Assembly (NCBI GenBank): GCA_964568145.1
Contig: CAZMOZ010000008.1
Location: 1-64,000, forward strand
Length of the DNA stretch: 64,000 nucleotides
Source: DSVZ01 sp964568145
Lineage (GTDB): Bacteria > Verrucomicrobiota > Verrucomicrobiia > Limisphaerales > J093
Direction: 5' to 3'
Each line of letters starts with the position of its first letter. Within the stretch, counting starts at the first letter, position 1. The notes below the pieces were generated by a model that searched no databases, was not told the origin of the DNA, and saw only the letters and a program-made list of their open reading frames with translations. Position numbers and translations under genes: made by a program. This document shows, one piece after another, positions 16,395 through 28,100 of the stretch.

Positions 16395-17780
16395 ATGCCA
16401 GAGAAGCAAGCGCATGAAATTGCCCGCGCTTTGCGCGAGCAATACGAGAAAGGCCGGCTGGCGTTCGAGCGCAACAACCTGGATTACGCGATCAAGCTGC
16501 TGACCCAGGTGCTCGAACAGGAACCCGGTTTTTACGCTTGCCGCGAAGTTCTGCGGGCCGCCCAGTTCAAGCGCGGCGGCGGCGGCGGACTGTTCCGCAA
16601 GATGCTGGGTTCCACCCCGCGGCTCATGCAGGCCCGGGTGGCGCTGCGCAAGAATCCCCTGGAGGCGCTCAAGCTCGCGGAGGACGTCCTCAACACCACG
16701 CCCGACAACCTCGAGGCCCACAAAGTCCTGGCCGAGGCCGCCCTCGCCGCCGACCTGCCCCGCACGGCCCGGCTTTCGCTCGAAATCGCCTACAAGCAGG
16801 ACCCGCGCGACCGCGACGTGGCCCTGCGCCTGGCCCGCCTGCTCGCCGGCGCCGGTCAGGGCGCCAAGGCCGAGGCGATCATGAACGCCCTCGCAGCCGC
16901 GCACCCGCACGATTCCGAGGTGGTCCAGGCCGCCAAGGACGTGGCCGCGAACCGCACGCTCACGGAAGGCGGCTACGCGGCGCTCGAAGGTGGCCAGGGC
17001 TCGTACCGGGACATCCTCAAGGACGAAAAGGAGGCCGTCGCGCTCGAACAGGAGAAGCGGGATTACAAGGGCGACAGCGCCGTGGCCAGTCTGCTGGCGG
17101 AATACCATGCCCGCCTGGAGCAAGAGCCCAACAACCTCCGGCTGGCGCGCGCGCTGGCCGAGCTGTACGCCGAACAGAACGAGTTCGACAAGGCGCTGGA
17201 ATACTACAGCCGGCTCGCCGCCGCCGAGACGGGCGATCCCACGCTGGAGCGCGCCATCGCCCAGGTGCGCGAGCGCCGGTACGACTTCCTGATCCGCCAG
17301 CTTGACCCCGCCGTGCCCGAGCAGGCGGCGCGGGCCGAGGCGTTGCGCCGCGAGAAGCAGGCGTTCCAGCTCGCCGAGGCCCGGAAGCGGGTGGAGCGTT
17401 ACCCCAACGACCTCCAGCTCCGCTTCGAACTGGGGATGCTCAACCTGGAACTGGGCCGGATCCACGAGGCCATCCAGGAATTCCAGAAGGCGCAGAACAA
17501 CCCGCACATCCGCATCCAGGCGCTCTACCACCTCGGCCAGTGCTTCGCCCGGCGCCGGATGTACGATCTGGCCGCGCGCACGTACGAAAACGCGATCAAG
17601 GAAAAGCCGGTCTTCGACGAGGAGAAGAAGACGCTGATCTACGCACTGGGGACCGCGCTGGAGGCCATGGGCCGCAAGGAACAGGCCATCGAGCAGTTCA
17701 AGCTGATCTACGAGGCGGACATCGGCTTCAAGGACGTGGCGGCCAAGGTGGACGCCTTTTACGCCGCGCAAAACATGTGA
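16395..17780 (+). CDS. TPR repeat protein
   Basis: A 461-residue soluble protein without signal peptide, made of TPR-like helix pairs. N-terminal: GRLAFERNNLDYAIKLLTQVLEQEP. Middle: ALKLAEDVLNTTPDNLEAHK and LRLARALAELYAEQNEFDKA. C-terminal: LRFELGMLNLELGRIHEAIQEFQKAQ and YHLGQCFARRRMYDLAARTY. A Gly-rich turn (KRGGGGGLFRKM) follows the first repeat. Such proteins act as protein-binding scaffolds; no partner is shown by the neighbours. It converges with the cyclase gene. Confidence 0.85.
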   Translation: MPEKQAHEIARALREQYEKGRLAFERNNLDYAIKLLTQVLEQEPGFYACREVLRAAQFKRGGGGGLFRKMLGSTPRLMQARVALRKNPLEALKLAEDVLNTTPDNLEAHKVLAEAALAADLPRTARLSLEIAYKQDPRDRDVALRLARLLAGAGQGAKAEAIMNALAAAHPHDSEVVQAAKDVAANRTLTEGGYAALEGGQGSYRDILKDEKEAVALEQEKRDYKGDSAVASLLAEYHARLEQEPNNLRLARALAELYAEQNEFDKALEYYSRLAAAETGDPTLERAIAQVRERRYDFLIRQLDPAVPEQAARAEALRREKQAFQLAEARKRVERYPNDLQLRFELGMLNLELGRIHEAIQEFQKAQNNPHIRIQALYHLGQCFARRRMYDLAARTYENAIKEKPVFDEEKKTLIYALGTALEAMGRKEQAIEQFKLIYEADIGFKDVAAKVDAFYAAQNM

Positions 17781-17781
17781 A

Positions 17782-17800
17782 GCGCGCCGCGCCGGCGCGC
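17782..17800. terminator. GC hairpin between convergent genes
   Basis: GCGCGCCG-cgc-CGGCGCGC is a perfect 8-pair stem immediately after the TPR gene stop and ahead of the end of the cyclase gene. It is symmetric and could stop transcription from both sides, though no T run follows. Confidence 0.45.
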
Positions 17801-17864
17801 CGCCTGGCAGACTATCGCGGGGCACCGCCGGGCCAAACTTGGCCGGCCTCGCCCTCTGAACTGG

Positions 17865-20800
17865 TCAAGCCGGCCAGTCTTCCGCGGCCGGCAGAGCGAG
17901 GTTGCCGATGATTTCCTGAAAGGTTTCTTCCGGCGGCTGGGAGCGTCCGGCGGATTCACAAGCCGCCTGTTCGGCGCTGGACAACTGGCGGCGTGACGCG
18001 GCGAGCGCTTCGTCCAGGCGCTCTTGCTCGGCGGGGGAAAGCGGCACGCCGATGGCTTCGCGCAAGGCCTGCGCCGCCGCCGCCAGCCGGACCGCCCCGG
18101 CGTGTTCCCCCGCCCGGCCCGCCAGCCGGGCGCCGGTTTCGAGTGCGAACGCGATGGCCGTGCGGTCGCCGAGGCGAAGGTTGATCTTCAGGCTTTCCCG
18201 CAAGTAGCTCCGGGCCGCGGCGAGATCGCCGTGATCCAGCGCCGTCTCCGCCAGGCTGGAGAGCGAGTTGGCGGCGGCCCAGCGGTCGCCCAACTCGCGG
18301 CTGATGGCGAGGCTTTCCTCGATCATCCGGCGCGCGCCGGCGTAATCCCGCCGGACGCTGAGCACGAGCCCCAGGTTGTTCAGCGAATTGGCCACGGCCC
18401 GGCGGTCGCCGAGCCGCCGGCGCAGGGCGAGGCTGCTTTCGTAAAAGAAGCCGGCTTGCAGCAGGTCGCCCTGGAAGTAGGCCATCACGCCCAGGTTGCT
18501 CAGCAGGCTGGCCGTCTTGGCGTCATCGTTCAACCGCCGGCGCAGAAACAGGCTCTCGTAATAGCACTCGCGCGCCTCGTCGTAACGCCCCTGCAAGGCG
18601 GCGGTGCTGCCCGCCACGTGCAGCGTCTCCGCCACCCCGGCCGGGTCCCGCAATTCCTCGTACAGGGCGCGCGCCCGGGCCAGCCAGCGACCCACGCCCT
18701 CGAAGTCGCCCTGCTTGCGACACAACTCCCCCAACGCCGCGCAGCAACGGGCCTCGTCCGGCGCGGAGCCCTGGGCCCTGGCCAGTTCGAGGGCCCCGGC
18801 GTAAGCCCGGCCGGCGTCGCTCCAGCGGCCCACCAGTTCGAGCACCGCCCCGAGATTGAGCAGCACCGGGACGCGCCGGGCGGGGGCCAGCAGCGGCAGC
18901 GCGCGCTCGTAGCAGTCAATGGCCGCCGCGTTCGCGTAGCGCGCCTGGGCCGCGGCGCCCGCCCGGAGCAGGTACTCCAGTTTCTTGGGCTCGTTGCGGC
19001 TGCGCGCGAAGTGGAACGCGAGCAGCGAGACGTATTGCTCGAGCGCGTCCGGGTGACGCCGCTCGAGCTCGAGGCCGATGGCGTTGTGCAGGCCGGCGCG
19101 CAGGGCGTAGCTCAGGCTTTCGTAAGCGACCTCCTGCGTGACCACGTGCTTGAACAGGTAGGTCAGTTCGGGCACCAGCCGTTCCCGCGGCGTGAGGTCG
19201 AGGTTGTGAAGTTCGACCAGCTCGCCGAGGACACGGCCGGGATGCCGCTGCGGATGGACTTCCACCACCAGGTCCGCCGGGAACACCCGGCCGATGACGC
19301 TGGCGACCTTGAGCGTGACCTTCTGGTTCTCGGTCAGGCGGTCAATGCGGCTGAGGATCAGCGAATGCAGCGTGCCCGGCAGTTCGATCACCTTCAGCGC
19401 TTCATCCGCGTCCGGCGCCACGCCCTGGTCGTGCAGGAACTGGAGCAGTTCCTCGAGGTAGAACGGGTTGCCCTCCGCGCGGGCGAGCAATTGCCCGGCG
19501 AACGCCGGCGGCGGCGCCACGTCCGGGCCGTAGAGCTGCGCCGCCTTCAAGCGCAGGAACTCGGCGCCTTCCTCCGGCGTCAGGTTGTCGAGTGCGAGGC
19601 CCGTGAAATGGGCGAGCCCGGTAAACGCCAGACTTTCACCCACCTCGTCCCGGGCCGGGCGGAAGCAGGTCACGAGCATCAGCGGCACGTCGCCGCAGGA
19701 CCGGGCGATGGCCCCGGCGAGGTCAAGCGACAGCGGATCAATCCAGTGACAATCGTCGAGCACCAGCAGCAAGGGCCGTTGCCGGGCGTGCTGGCGCAGG
19801 CAGTCCACGAGCAGGCCTTCCAGGGAAGTCTTGCGCAGTTCCGCATCGAAGCTGGCGGTCAGTGCGTTGTCGGGCAGGGGCAGGTTCAGCGCCGCGCTCA
19901 GCAGCGGCAGGCGCGGCAGCCAGGCCGGGTTGACGGCGTGGAGGTACTGCGTCAGCACCCGCCCGGCGCTCTCGCTGTCGGCGTTCTCGGACAGGCCGAA
20001 GAGGCTGCGGAAGACCGGCCACCAGACCAGGTAGCTGGTGCGGAGGCCCGAGGACTGGCATTGCCCCGCCAGGACGGTGACGTCCGCGTCCACGTGGCGC
20101 CGCACAAATTCGGCCACGAGGCGCGACTTGCCCATGCCGGCCTCGGCCGTGATCCCCAGGACTTGTCCGCGCCCCGCGCGGGTGTGGTCGAGCAGGCGGC
20201 GCAGCAGTTCGAGTTCTTTCCGCCGGCCCACCATCGGCAACGCGGAGGCGGGTTCCGCCAGGCCGCTGGTCGCCGGGGCCCGGGCTTCGACCAGGCTGAA
20301 GACGCCAACCGGCCGGCTTTTGCCCTTGGCCTTGAACGGCGGCAGCGCTTCCCAGCGGAAGTTGTCGGACACCTGCGCCTGCAAGGCTTCGCTGACGAGA
20401 ATCTGCCCCGGCTGCGCGCGTTCCATGAGCCGGGCGGCCAGGTTCACTTCGTCGCCCATCACGCCGTAGGTTCGCCGGCTGACGCTGCCGTAAGCGCCGG
20501 TCCGCATCGTGCCCAGGCTGAGCCCCATTTGAACGCCCCTGATGAAATCCAGCTCGCGCGGGCACTCGCGGACCTGCAGCACCGCCGAGAGCGCCCGCAA
20601 CGGATCGTCCTCCTGGGCAATCGGCGCGCCGAAGGCCGAGCAAAGGCAACAGCCCTTGTCGCCGATGGACATGTCAATGAGGAAACCCTGGAAGCGATCC
20701 AGCGTGCGTTGGACGAACGTCACGTAGGCGTTGAGCTTCGCGGCGGCGGCGGGATCGTGGTCGAAGTCAATCTCGCCGAACTTTGTGAACAGCGACACGG

Positions 20801-21557
20801 CGGGGCGGAGCTCGGTCAGGAATTCGCCCTGGCCGGCGCGCAGGCGGCGGTAAATGGCCGGGAGCAGCCAGGGCCGCACCGCGTCCTCGGGAAGTTGCCG
20901 CGGCGGATTCCAAGGCGAGGCCTCCACCTCCGCGCGGAGGCCGCGCACGATGCCGAAGCGCCGGCCCCGGTAATCACGCCAACCGGCCAGTTCCACCGCG
21001 CCGCCCAACCGGGCCAGCGAGGCGGCGTCCATGACCACTTCATCCCGCGCGGCCACGTGGCCGCCGTCGCCCATGCGGAGCAGCGTCTCGCCGGCGAGCA
21101 CGTCAATGAGATGCAGCGCCGGGTCGCCCACCGCCATGCGACGGGCCGGCCCGACGGCCACGGCGGCCTTCATGGCCAGCGTGGCGACCAAGCCGTCCGG
21201 CAGGCGGACCGTTTCGAGCCGCTGCATGGCCCGTTGCATGGCCAGCGCGGAAGCCAGGGCGCGCCGCCCGTCGTCGTTGTCGTACCAGCAGGTGATCGCG
21301 TCGCCAGCGAACGCCACCACGCTGCCGCCGAACCGATGCACCTCCTCGATCAGCGCGTCATACACGCGGTTGAGACGCAGCGACAGTTCCTCGACGCCCA
21401 GCCGCGGCCCCAGGGTGCGGGTCAAGGACTCGGTCAGGGGCGTGAAGCCGGAGATGTCCGCGAACAGCGCCGCCCCACGCACCCAGTCGGGCAGGGCGCG
21501 GCCCGCGGCCAGCGCCTGGCAGCGATCAATCGGCAGATAGGGCAGCAGCGGGTCCAT
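17865..21557 (-). CDS. Soluble adenylyl cyclase-like protein: two cyclase domains, AAA ATPase, TPR
   Basis: A 1230-residue protein from ATG 21557. Residues about 25-205 form a first class III cyclase domain with both metal aspartates (D33 in FADISGF, D86 in FAGDAIT) but no Asn/Arg pair. Residues about 250-425 form a second domain that lacks the first metal aspartate (SLFTKFG) but keeps the transition-state pair N372 and R376 (GDEVNLAARLM). A P-loop ATPase follows (GMGKS with K477; Walker B LLLVLDDCHW, about 596-605), then a winged-helix-like stretch and TPR repeats from about 860 to 1180. This order and the split catalytic residues match mammalian sAC (ADCY10). It should make cAMP in the cytoplasm. 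The neighbours give no clue to its input. Confidence 0.88.
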   Translation of the reverse strand: MDPLLPYLPIDRCQALAAGRALPDWVRGAALFADISGFTPLTESLTRTLGPRLGVEELSLRLNRVYDALIEEVHRFGGSVVAFAGDAITCWYDNDDGRRALASALAMQRAMQRLETVRLPDGLVATLAMKAAVAVGPARRMAVGDPALHLIDVLAGETLLRMGDGGHVAARDEVVMDAASLARLGGAVELAGWRDYRGRRFGIVRGLRAEVEASPWNPPRQLPEDAVRPWLLPAIYRRLRAGQGEFLTELRPAVSLFTKFGEIDFDHDPAAAAKLNAYVTFVQRTLDRFQGFLIDMSIGDKGCCLCSAFGAPIAQEDDPLRALSAVLQVRECPRELDFIRGVQMGLSLGTMRTGAYGSVSRRTYGVMGDEVNLAARLMERAQPGQILVSEALQAQVSDNFRWEALPPFKAKGKSRPVGVFSLVEARAPATSGLAEPASALPMVGRRKELELLRRLLDHTRAGRGQVLGITAEAGMGKSRLVAEFVRRHVDADVTVLAGQCQSSGLRTSYLVWWPVFRSLFGLSENADSESAGRVLTQYLHAVNPAWLPRLPLLSAALNLPLPDNALTASFDAELRKTSLEGLLVDCLRQHARQRPLLLVLDDCHWIDPLSLDLAGAIARSCGDVPLMLVTCFRPARDEVGESLAFTGLAHFTGLALDNLTPEEGAEFLRLKAAQLYGPDVAPPPAFAGQLLARAEGNPFYLEELLQFLHDQGVAPDADEALKVIELPGTLHSLILSRIDRLTENQKVTLKVASVIGRVFPADLVVEVHPQRHPGRVLGELVELHNLDLTPRERLVPELTYLFKHVVTQEVAYESLSYALRAGLHNAIGLELERRHPDALEQYVSLLAFHFARSRNEPKKLEYLLRAGAAAQARYANAAAIDCYERALPLLAPARRVPVLLNLGAVLELVGRWSDAGRAYAGALELARAQGSAPDEARCCAALGELCRKQGDFEGVGRWLARARALYEELRDPAGVAETLHVAGSTAALQGRYDEARECYYESLFLRRRLNDDAKTASLLSNLGVMAYFQGDLLQAGFFYESSLALRRRLGDRRAVANSLNNLGLVLSVRRDYAGARRMIEESLAISRELGDRWAAANSLSSLAETALDHGDLAAARSYLRESLKINLRLGDRTAIAFALETGARLAGRAGEHAGAVRLAAAAQALREAIGVPLSPAEQERLDEALAASRRQLSSAEQAACESAGRSQPPEETFQEIIGNLALPAAEDWPA

Positions 21558-21680
21558 TTCCTTCAAGCCTCAGTCCGCAGGCGCCGGCCCGAACCGGACC
21601 GCGGGCGAACCATCGTCAACGCCGAAGCCGGCGTGAAAACGGACGCCCGGGCGCGAAAGGCTAGACCGCTCCCGGCGGTC

Positions 21681-21882
21681 GGGCGCATCTCGATTTCGTG
21701 CCGGCCGTAGCGCCGGGCTTCCAGCCCGGCGGTGAGGCGCGGGCGGCTCCCGGCGCGCGTTGGTTGCCATCGCAGATTCCGGGCGGCAGGAGGCTGCCCT
21801 CCACGGCGGCCAGGGATGGCCGCCGCCACCCCCGACGGCGTCCGGTCGTTTCCACCGGCTGCACAAGAGCAAGCTGCGCCCC
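21681..21882. repeat. REP-1 repeat, copy A
   Basis: About 202 bp, starting GGGCGCATCTCGATTTCG and ending in a degenerate right end (AAGCTGCGCCCC). The inner part contains the hairpin GCCGGGCTtccAGCCCGGC and the conserved 'ATTCCGGGCGGCAGGAGGC' and 'TTTCCACCGGCTGCACAA' blocks shared with copies at 34675 and 62335. It fills much of the 550-base space between the divergent cyclase and protease genes. The remainder shows only a small inverted repeat, GGTtGCGCaatGCGCgACC (22052-22070), and no gene. Confidence 0.85.
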
Positions 21883-22107
21883 CGGCGGCCCGCCGGGCGA
21901 GATTGTTGTTGACCGCGCCGGTCATGCTTAATTCACTCACACTTACTTGCCGACATTGGTCAGCTAATTCCCAGGTCGCGCCGCCGGGGACGAACGCCGG
22001 CAACGGGCTTGTTAGAAGGGGGCGGCGGGCTTTTCAACGGTATTCTGAGGTTGCGCAATGCGCGACCTGGAGGATGTTGGCGGAACATTCGAAGGGGATG
22101 CCAGACG

Positions 22108-25100
22108 ATGCGTATGATTCGGTTTGACCGCCCCCGGACCGCCGGCGGCGGAACGGTGTGGTCCATCCTACTCGCCCTGACCCTGAGCTGCCTGGCCGCG
22201 CTGGCCGCGCCGGAGGCGCGTCTGGCCACGGATCAGCCGCAGTACGAGCCCGGCGCCCGGGCGCTGATCGCGGGCTCGGGTTTCGCCCCGCGCGAACAGG
22301 TGCGCGTCACGGCCGCGCGGGCGGACGGCGCGGCGCTGCACGGGCCGTGGTGGGTGAAGGCCAACAACCGGGGCGAAATCGCCACGTCGTGGACCGTCTG
22401 CGCGGCCGAATGCCGGAACGCTTTCGTCGTCATCACGGCCGTGGGACAGACCTCAAAACAGTCGGCTCAGAGCCGGGTGTGCGACGGGCGTTCCGCCGGC
22501 GACAACCTCGAAGGCTGGTTCAACACCGCCCTCGACTGGGGCGGGACGATCAACGGCGTGAACTCCCGTTACGGCGAGAACGAAGTCATCCCGACGCGCT
22601 TCACCGTCTGGGTGAAGGCCGGCTCGGTCCACACGTTGACGCTGCAATACGATTACTCGAACGGCGGCGCGGGGCGGTTCATTGACTTCCTGACCTCGTT
22701 CGACGCCGGCGAGCGGCCGGAACTGCTCAAAGGTTTCGAGTACCTGGAAACCGCGCCCACCGCCACCGCCGCCATCCCGGCGGAGGCCGAGGTGCCGGCC
22801 GGAGTGCAAATACCGGGGACCCTGCTGGCCTATAACGTCACCGCCCTGGCGTGCACGCCGGCGGCGGCGCAGAACGGGTTGAAGGCGCTCTCGGTCCAGT
22901 TCCAGGCCGCTCCGGGCTCGGGGCTGGTGCCGGTGCTGATCGCGTTCGGCGCGCACACGGCCTCGCAAGCGGTGTACGGGGCCGGCAACGGCGCGGCGTC
23001 GTTCAGCGGCGCCTCGCGCAAAGTGTACGCCAGCCTCGATGGCGAAGCCGCGAAGATCATGTCCATCAACCCGGACGCCGTCAGCACGGACACCCAGCCC
23101 CCCAACCTCGTTTGTCCCCCGGCGATCACCGTGGCCGCCGAGCCCGGCCGGTGCGACGCGACGGTCACGTACACGGTGACGGCCACGGACGAGTCCGGCA
23201 TCGCCGCGGTGACTTGCGATCCGCCTTCCGGCGTGTTCTTACCGGTGGGCACGACCGAGGTGCAATGCCAGGCAACCGACGGCGCTGGCAACGTGGCTCA
23301 ATGCAGTTTCACGGTCACGGTCGTTGACGCCGAGCCGCCAACGGTCGTCTGCCCGGACGACATTCAGCGTGCGACCGATCCCGGCCAGCCTTACGCGACT
23401 GTAGATTTCCAGGCTTCCGCGACGGACAACTGCGACGGGCCGGTCTCCATTCATTACCGCATCGGCACGCGCGTGATCCTGTCGCGGCACGCCTTTCCGG
23501 TGGGCGCCACGGTGGTCACGGCCGTGGCCACGGATCGCTCGGGCAACAGCCGCAGTTGCAACTTCACCGTCACGGTGACCGACGAAGAACCGCCCGTGAT
23601 CGCCTGTCCTGGAAGCCCCATCCGGGCTTCGGTCGGCGACTCGGAATGCCAGGCGCGGGTGGCGTTCGCCGCCACGGCCAGCGACAATCACGCCGTCGCC
23701 GTTCGCTATTTCATCGGCGGGCAGGAAATCGTCAGCCCGCACACATTTCCCGTCGGGCGGACCAACGTGCGCGCCGTGGCTGCGGACCCGGCGGGCCACA
23801 CCGCTGAATGCACTTTCACCGTCGAGGTGGTGGACGAAATTCCGCCACGGATCACCAGCCAGGATGTCGTGCTAACCGCCCCGGCCGGTGAGTGCGAAGT
23901 GCCGGCGGCCTTCAATGTCCAGGCCAGCGACAACTGCGCCGTGGAAGTCCAGTACTACCTCGATCACGGCACGGCGGCGCCGCGGACCATCACCGAAGGC
24001 GCGCCGTTGCCGGTGGGCTCCAGCCGGATTACGGCCATCGCCCGCGATCCATCGGGCAATCAGGCCACATCAGAGTTCTTCGTCCACATCCTCGGCAACG
24101 TGTACTGGCCCGACGCGCGGACGCTGAGCCTGGCGGACCCGGACGGCGACGGCGTGTTTGAAGCCGCCGCCATGGACTGCATCGGCCAGCCCGACCAGTC
24201 ACGCTGGTATCGCTTTGCGATCACGCCGGGCAGCCGCGTCGTGGTCACGCTCACGGACCTGCCGGCGAACTACGACCTGGTGCTGTTCCGCGACATTGGC
24301 GCGGCGTACCTGGAACTGATCGCCAACACGGTGCCGGAGTTGCAGCGTCTCGGCGCCGAGTTCGCTGCGGATGCCTTCAGCCCGGCGGCGTTGTCGCCGG
24401 CGGCGCTGAGTCCGGCCGCGCTGTCGCCCGCGGCGTTATCCAGTGCGCAAATCCGGAGCGTGGTGGGCATCTCTGCGTTCGAGGGACTGACCTCGGAGGG
24501 GCTGGTCGCGAACACGTGGTTGAGCCAGGGCTCGTGGTACGTCCGCGTGCGCGGGCGCAACGGGGAGCACGCGCCCGGCGCGCGCTTCCAGCTCCGCGTC
24601 TATTACCTGCCGGGCGCCTGCGAGAACGTCAAAACCGAGCCGCAGGTTCCCGCCGACGCGCCGGCGTTGACCGCGCCCGCCGGCGGGTACCGGACGCTGG
24701 TATTGACCGACTTCAGCCGCCTGCCACAGCCCGAATCGCACCCGGCGCTCCTGGCGAAGCTCGTGGCGTTCTGCGCCCGGCCGGAGGTTGCCGGCGTGGT
24801 GCTGGACGTGGATGCCGATGCGCGCGTGGCGTGGTTCAACCAGCAGGCCGACGCGGCGTACGATTGTCCGTTTGCGAAGAACTTGGTCGCCGACGCCATC
24901 CGCGCGGTTATCGCGCGCTCGCGGCAGGCCAACCCCGCGCTCGAAAACATTGTGTTGATCGGCAACGACGACGTCGTGCCGTTCTTCCGCCATCCTGATC
25001 AGGCGCTCTTGGGTCCGGAGCGCGATTACGTGCCGCCGGTCCGGCCCACGACCGCCTCGCAGGCCAGCCTGGGATTGAACTACGTGCTGGGCCAGGACTT

Positions 25101-28100
25101 CTACGGGAGCGCCTGCGATGTGCCGGTCAAGGCGTCGCAGATTCCGATCCCGGACCTGCCGGTCGGGCGGCTCGTGGAAACGCCCGGCGAAGCGATGCGG
25201 GTGCTCGACGCCTATCTGAACACCGCCGACGGCACCGTGCCCACACCCGCGTCCGCGCTGGTGAGCGGCTATGACTTCCTCGAAGACGCGGCGCGGGCCG
25301 TGCTGGCCGAGTTGAACGCTGGCATCCAGGGCCAGGCGACGACGTTAATCACGCCGGGTGAAGTCGCACCCACCGATCCCGCGGCTTGGACGGCGGATCA
25401 GTTACGCCCGTTGCTTTTCGAGCAGCGCCACGACCTCGCTTTCCTCGCGGGCCATTTCAGCGCGTCCGGGCTGCTGGCCGCCGATTTCCAGACCACGCTT
25501 TACGCGGCGGAGCTGGCAGCCGCGCCGGTGAACCTTGAGAATGCCATCGTCTTCAGCGCCGGCTGCCACTCCGGCTACAACATTGTGGACCCGCACGCCG
25601 TGCCGGGCCTGACCCGCGAGCCCGACTGGGCGCAGGCCTTCGCCCGCAAGGGCGCCACGCTGCTGGCCGGCACTGGCTACCAGTACGGCGACACGGATTT
25701 CATCGAGTACAGCGAGCGGCTGTACCTGCAGTTCGCGCGCGAGTTGCGGAAGGGCCGCGGCCCGGTTTCGGTGGGCGAGGCGATGGTGCGCGCCAAGCGC
25801 TGGTACCTGGCCACCACGCCCGCGCTGCGCGGCATTCACGAGAAGGCGTTCGTCCAGATGACCCTGTTCGGCCTGCCAAACTTGAAGGTGAATCTGCCGG
25901 GGCGAAACACGCCGCCGGGCGCCGCGCCGGACGTGGATGCGCTGGCCGCCTTCGCCGCCAATCCGGGCGCGCCGCTGGGCCTCCAGTTCGCCGATCTCAC
26001 GGTGAATCCCGCCCTCACCGAACACACCGTGCCGCTGACGGTGCCGGATGACGATCCGAACACGCCCGATCCCGTTGTCCCGGCCACGTACTTCACCGGC
26101 CGCGATGGCGTGCTGAACAATCCCGCCGAGCCGGTGCTGCCGCTAGAAGTCCGCAACGTCACCGTCGCCGGCACGGCGCTGCGCGGTGTGGCCTACCGGC
26201 GCGGGACGTACACGGATCGCCCGGATGTGCTGCCGCTGACCGGCGCGGCCACGACCGAGATTCGCGGCGTGCATCCCACCTTTGCGCCGCGCGTGTTTTA
26301 CCAGCCGCAATGGTGGGCGGTGAACCACTTCGACGCCGTCTGCGCCGAAGGCGCCGAAACCACGCGGCTGATGGTCACGGCGGCGCAGTTCGCCTCCCAG
26401 GAACCCGGCTCGTCGCGCGGCATCCTGCGCCTGCATGACCAGAACGAGTTCCGGCTGTACTACAGCGCGAACACGCAGGCTTACGTGAACCACGCGACCG
26501 GCCTCGAGGTGCGGCCCAGCCTCGCCGCGCCGCCAGCCATCAGCGCGGTGCGCGCGGCCACGGTCGGCAACGCGATCCACGTTTCGGCCCGCGTGACCGG
26601 CGACCCGGCCGCCGGCATCCAAGAAGTGTGGGTCAATCACACGGCGTTGACCGGCGCGCGGCACGGGACTTGGGAATACCTGCCGCTGGAGCAACACCCT
26701 CAGGATTCCACGCTCTGGACCGCGACCTTGCCGCTGCCGGGCGATGGCACGCCGTCCGGCGAGGTGCGGTTCATCGTCCAGGCCGTCAACGGCGTCGGCC
26801 TGGTCAGCGTGGCGCTGAATGGCGGCAAGTATTACCGGCCCGACGCCGTCCAGCCGAACCAGGCGGCCACGAAGCTGGAGTTCCTGTCCGCGCCGGCCGG
26901 CGGCGCTTACGGCGGCCGCGAGACCTTCCAGCTCTTGCTGACCGCGTCGGGCGCGCCCGTCGCCGGACGGCCGGTGTCGCTCACGATTGGCGACCAGACG
27001 CTCTGGGCCTACACCGCCGGCAACGGCGAGGCGGTGCTCGACTTCAATCTGCTGGGCACGCCGGGCAGCTACCCGGCCACCGCCGTCTTTGATGGCGACG
27101 AGGAATTCGCCTCTTCGTTCGCCGTGAGCGGCTTCACGATGGCCGCGCAACCGACCGCGCTGCGGCTTGAGCCGGAGGTCGGGTACGTCCAGCCGGGCGC
27201 GGATTCGGGCGTGGTGGCCTGGCTCACCGGCACCGATGGCGATCCGCTGATCGAACGCACGGTGGTGCTGCTCATCAATGGCGCCGGCGGCTGGTGGGAA
27301 GCCCGCAGTGAAATCACCGACTTCAACGGCCGCGTGCGGCTGGGCCGCGCGCCGGCCGCGCAAGGCCAGTACCGCGTCACGGCGACCTTCGGCGGCGTCC
27401 TGACCCTGCCGAACGGCGAAACCGTCGTGCTGGACGACGGCCGTTACGAGGCCTCGACCGCGACCATCGGCGGGCTGGTCGTGGACGCCACCGCACCGCA
27501 ACTTGTGCTGCCCGGCCAGGACATCGTCCGCCCCGGCTCGGGCAGCGCGGCCGTCGAGGTGAGCTTCCAGGTGCGGGTCACCGACAGCAGCCCGGTGACG
27601 CTCGCGGTTTCCACGCCGTCCGGCTCCCTTTTCACGGGCGAGACCAGCGGCCCCGGCACGACCACCTTCGACGTGACCGGTTCGTTCGCGCCGGGCACGA
27701 CGCCGGTCGCGGTGACGGCCACCGACCGCGCGGGCAACACCGCCTCGGGCGCGTTCAACGTGGTCATAGACACGCTGCCGCCGGCGGTGAGCCTGTCGGT
27801 TTCGCCGGCGGAACTCCGGCCGCCCAACCACAAGCTGGTGGAGGTGCGGGTCACGGCGTCGGCCAGCGACAACAGCGGCCAGCCGGTCACCTCGGGCATC
27901 GTGGCCATCATGAGCAACGAACCCGAGAACGGCACCGGCGACGGCGACCAGTTCCCGGACTACCTGTTCACGCCGGGGGCGATGACCGCCCAGTTGCGGG
28001 CCGAGCGGGCGCAAAACGGCGTGGGCCGCACGTACACCGTCACGGTCGAGTCGAGGGATGTCTTCGGCAACGCCATCCGCGACGTGGTGACCGTGTTCGT

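Noticed and set aside
18024..21710. A 1228-codon plus-strand open frame over the cyclase gene
   Set aside because: It is antisense to a gene with clear cyclase, ATPase and TPR motifs; its own translation is low-complexity and has no domain pattern.
21681..21882. Structured non-coding RNA or riboswitch
   Set aside because: The same sequence recurs at unrelated loci with inverted ends, which fits a dispersed element better than a regulatory leader.
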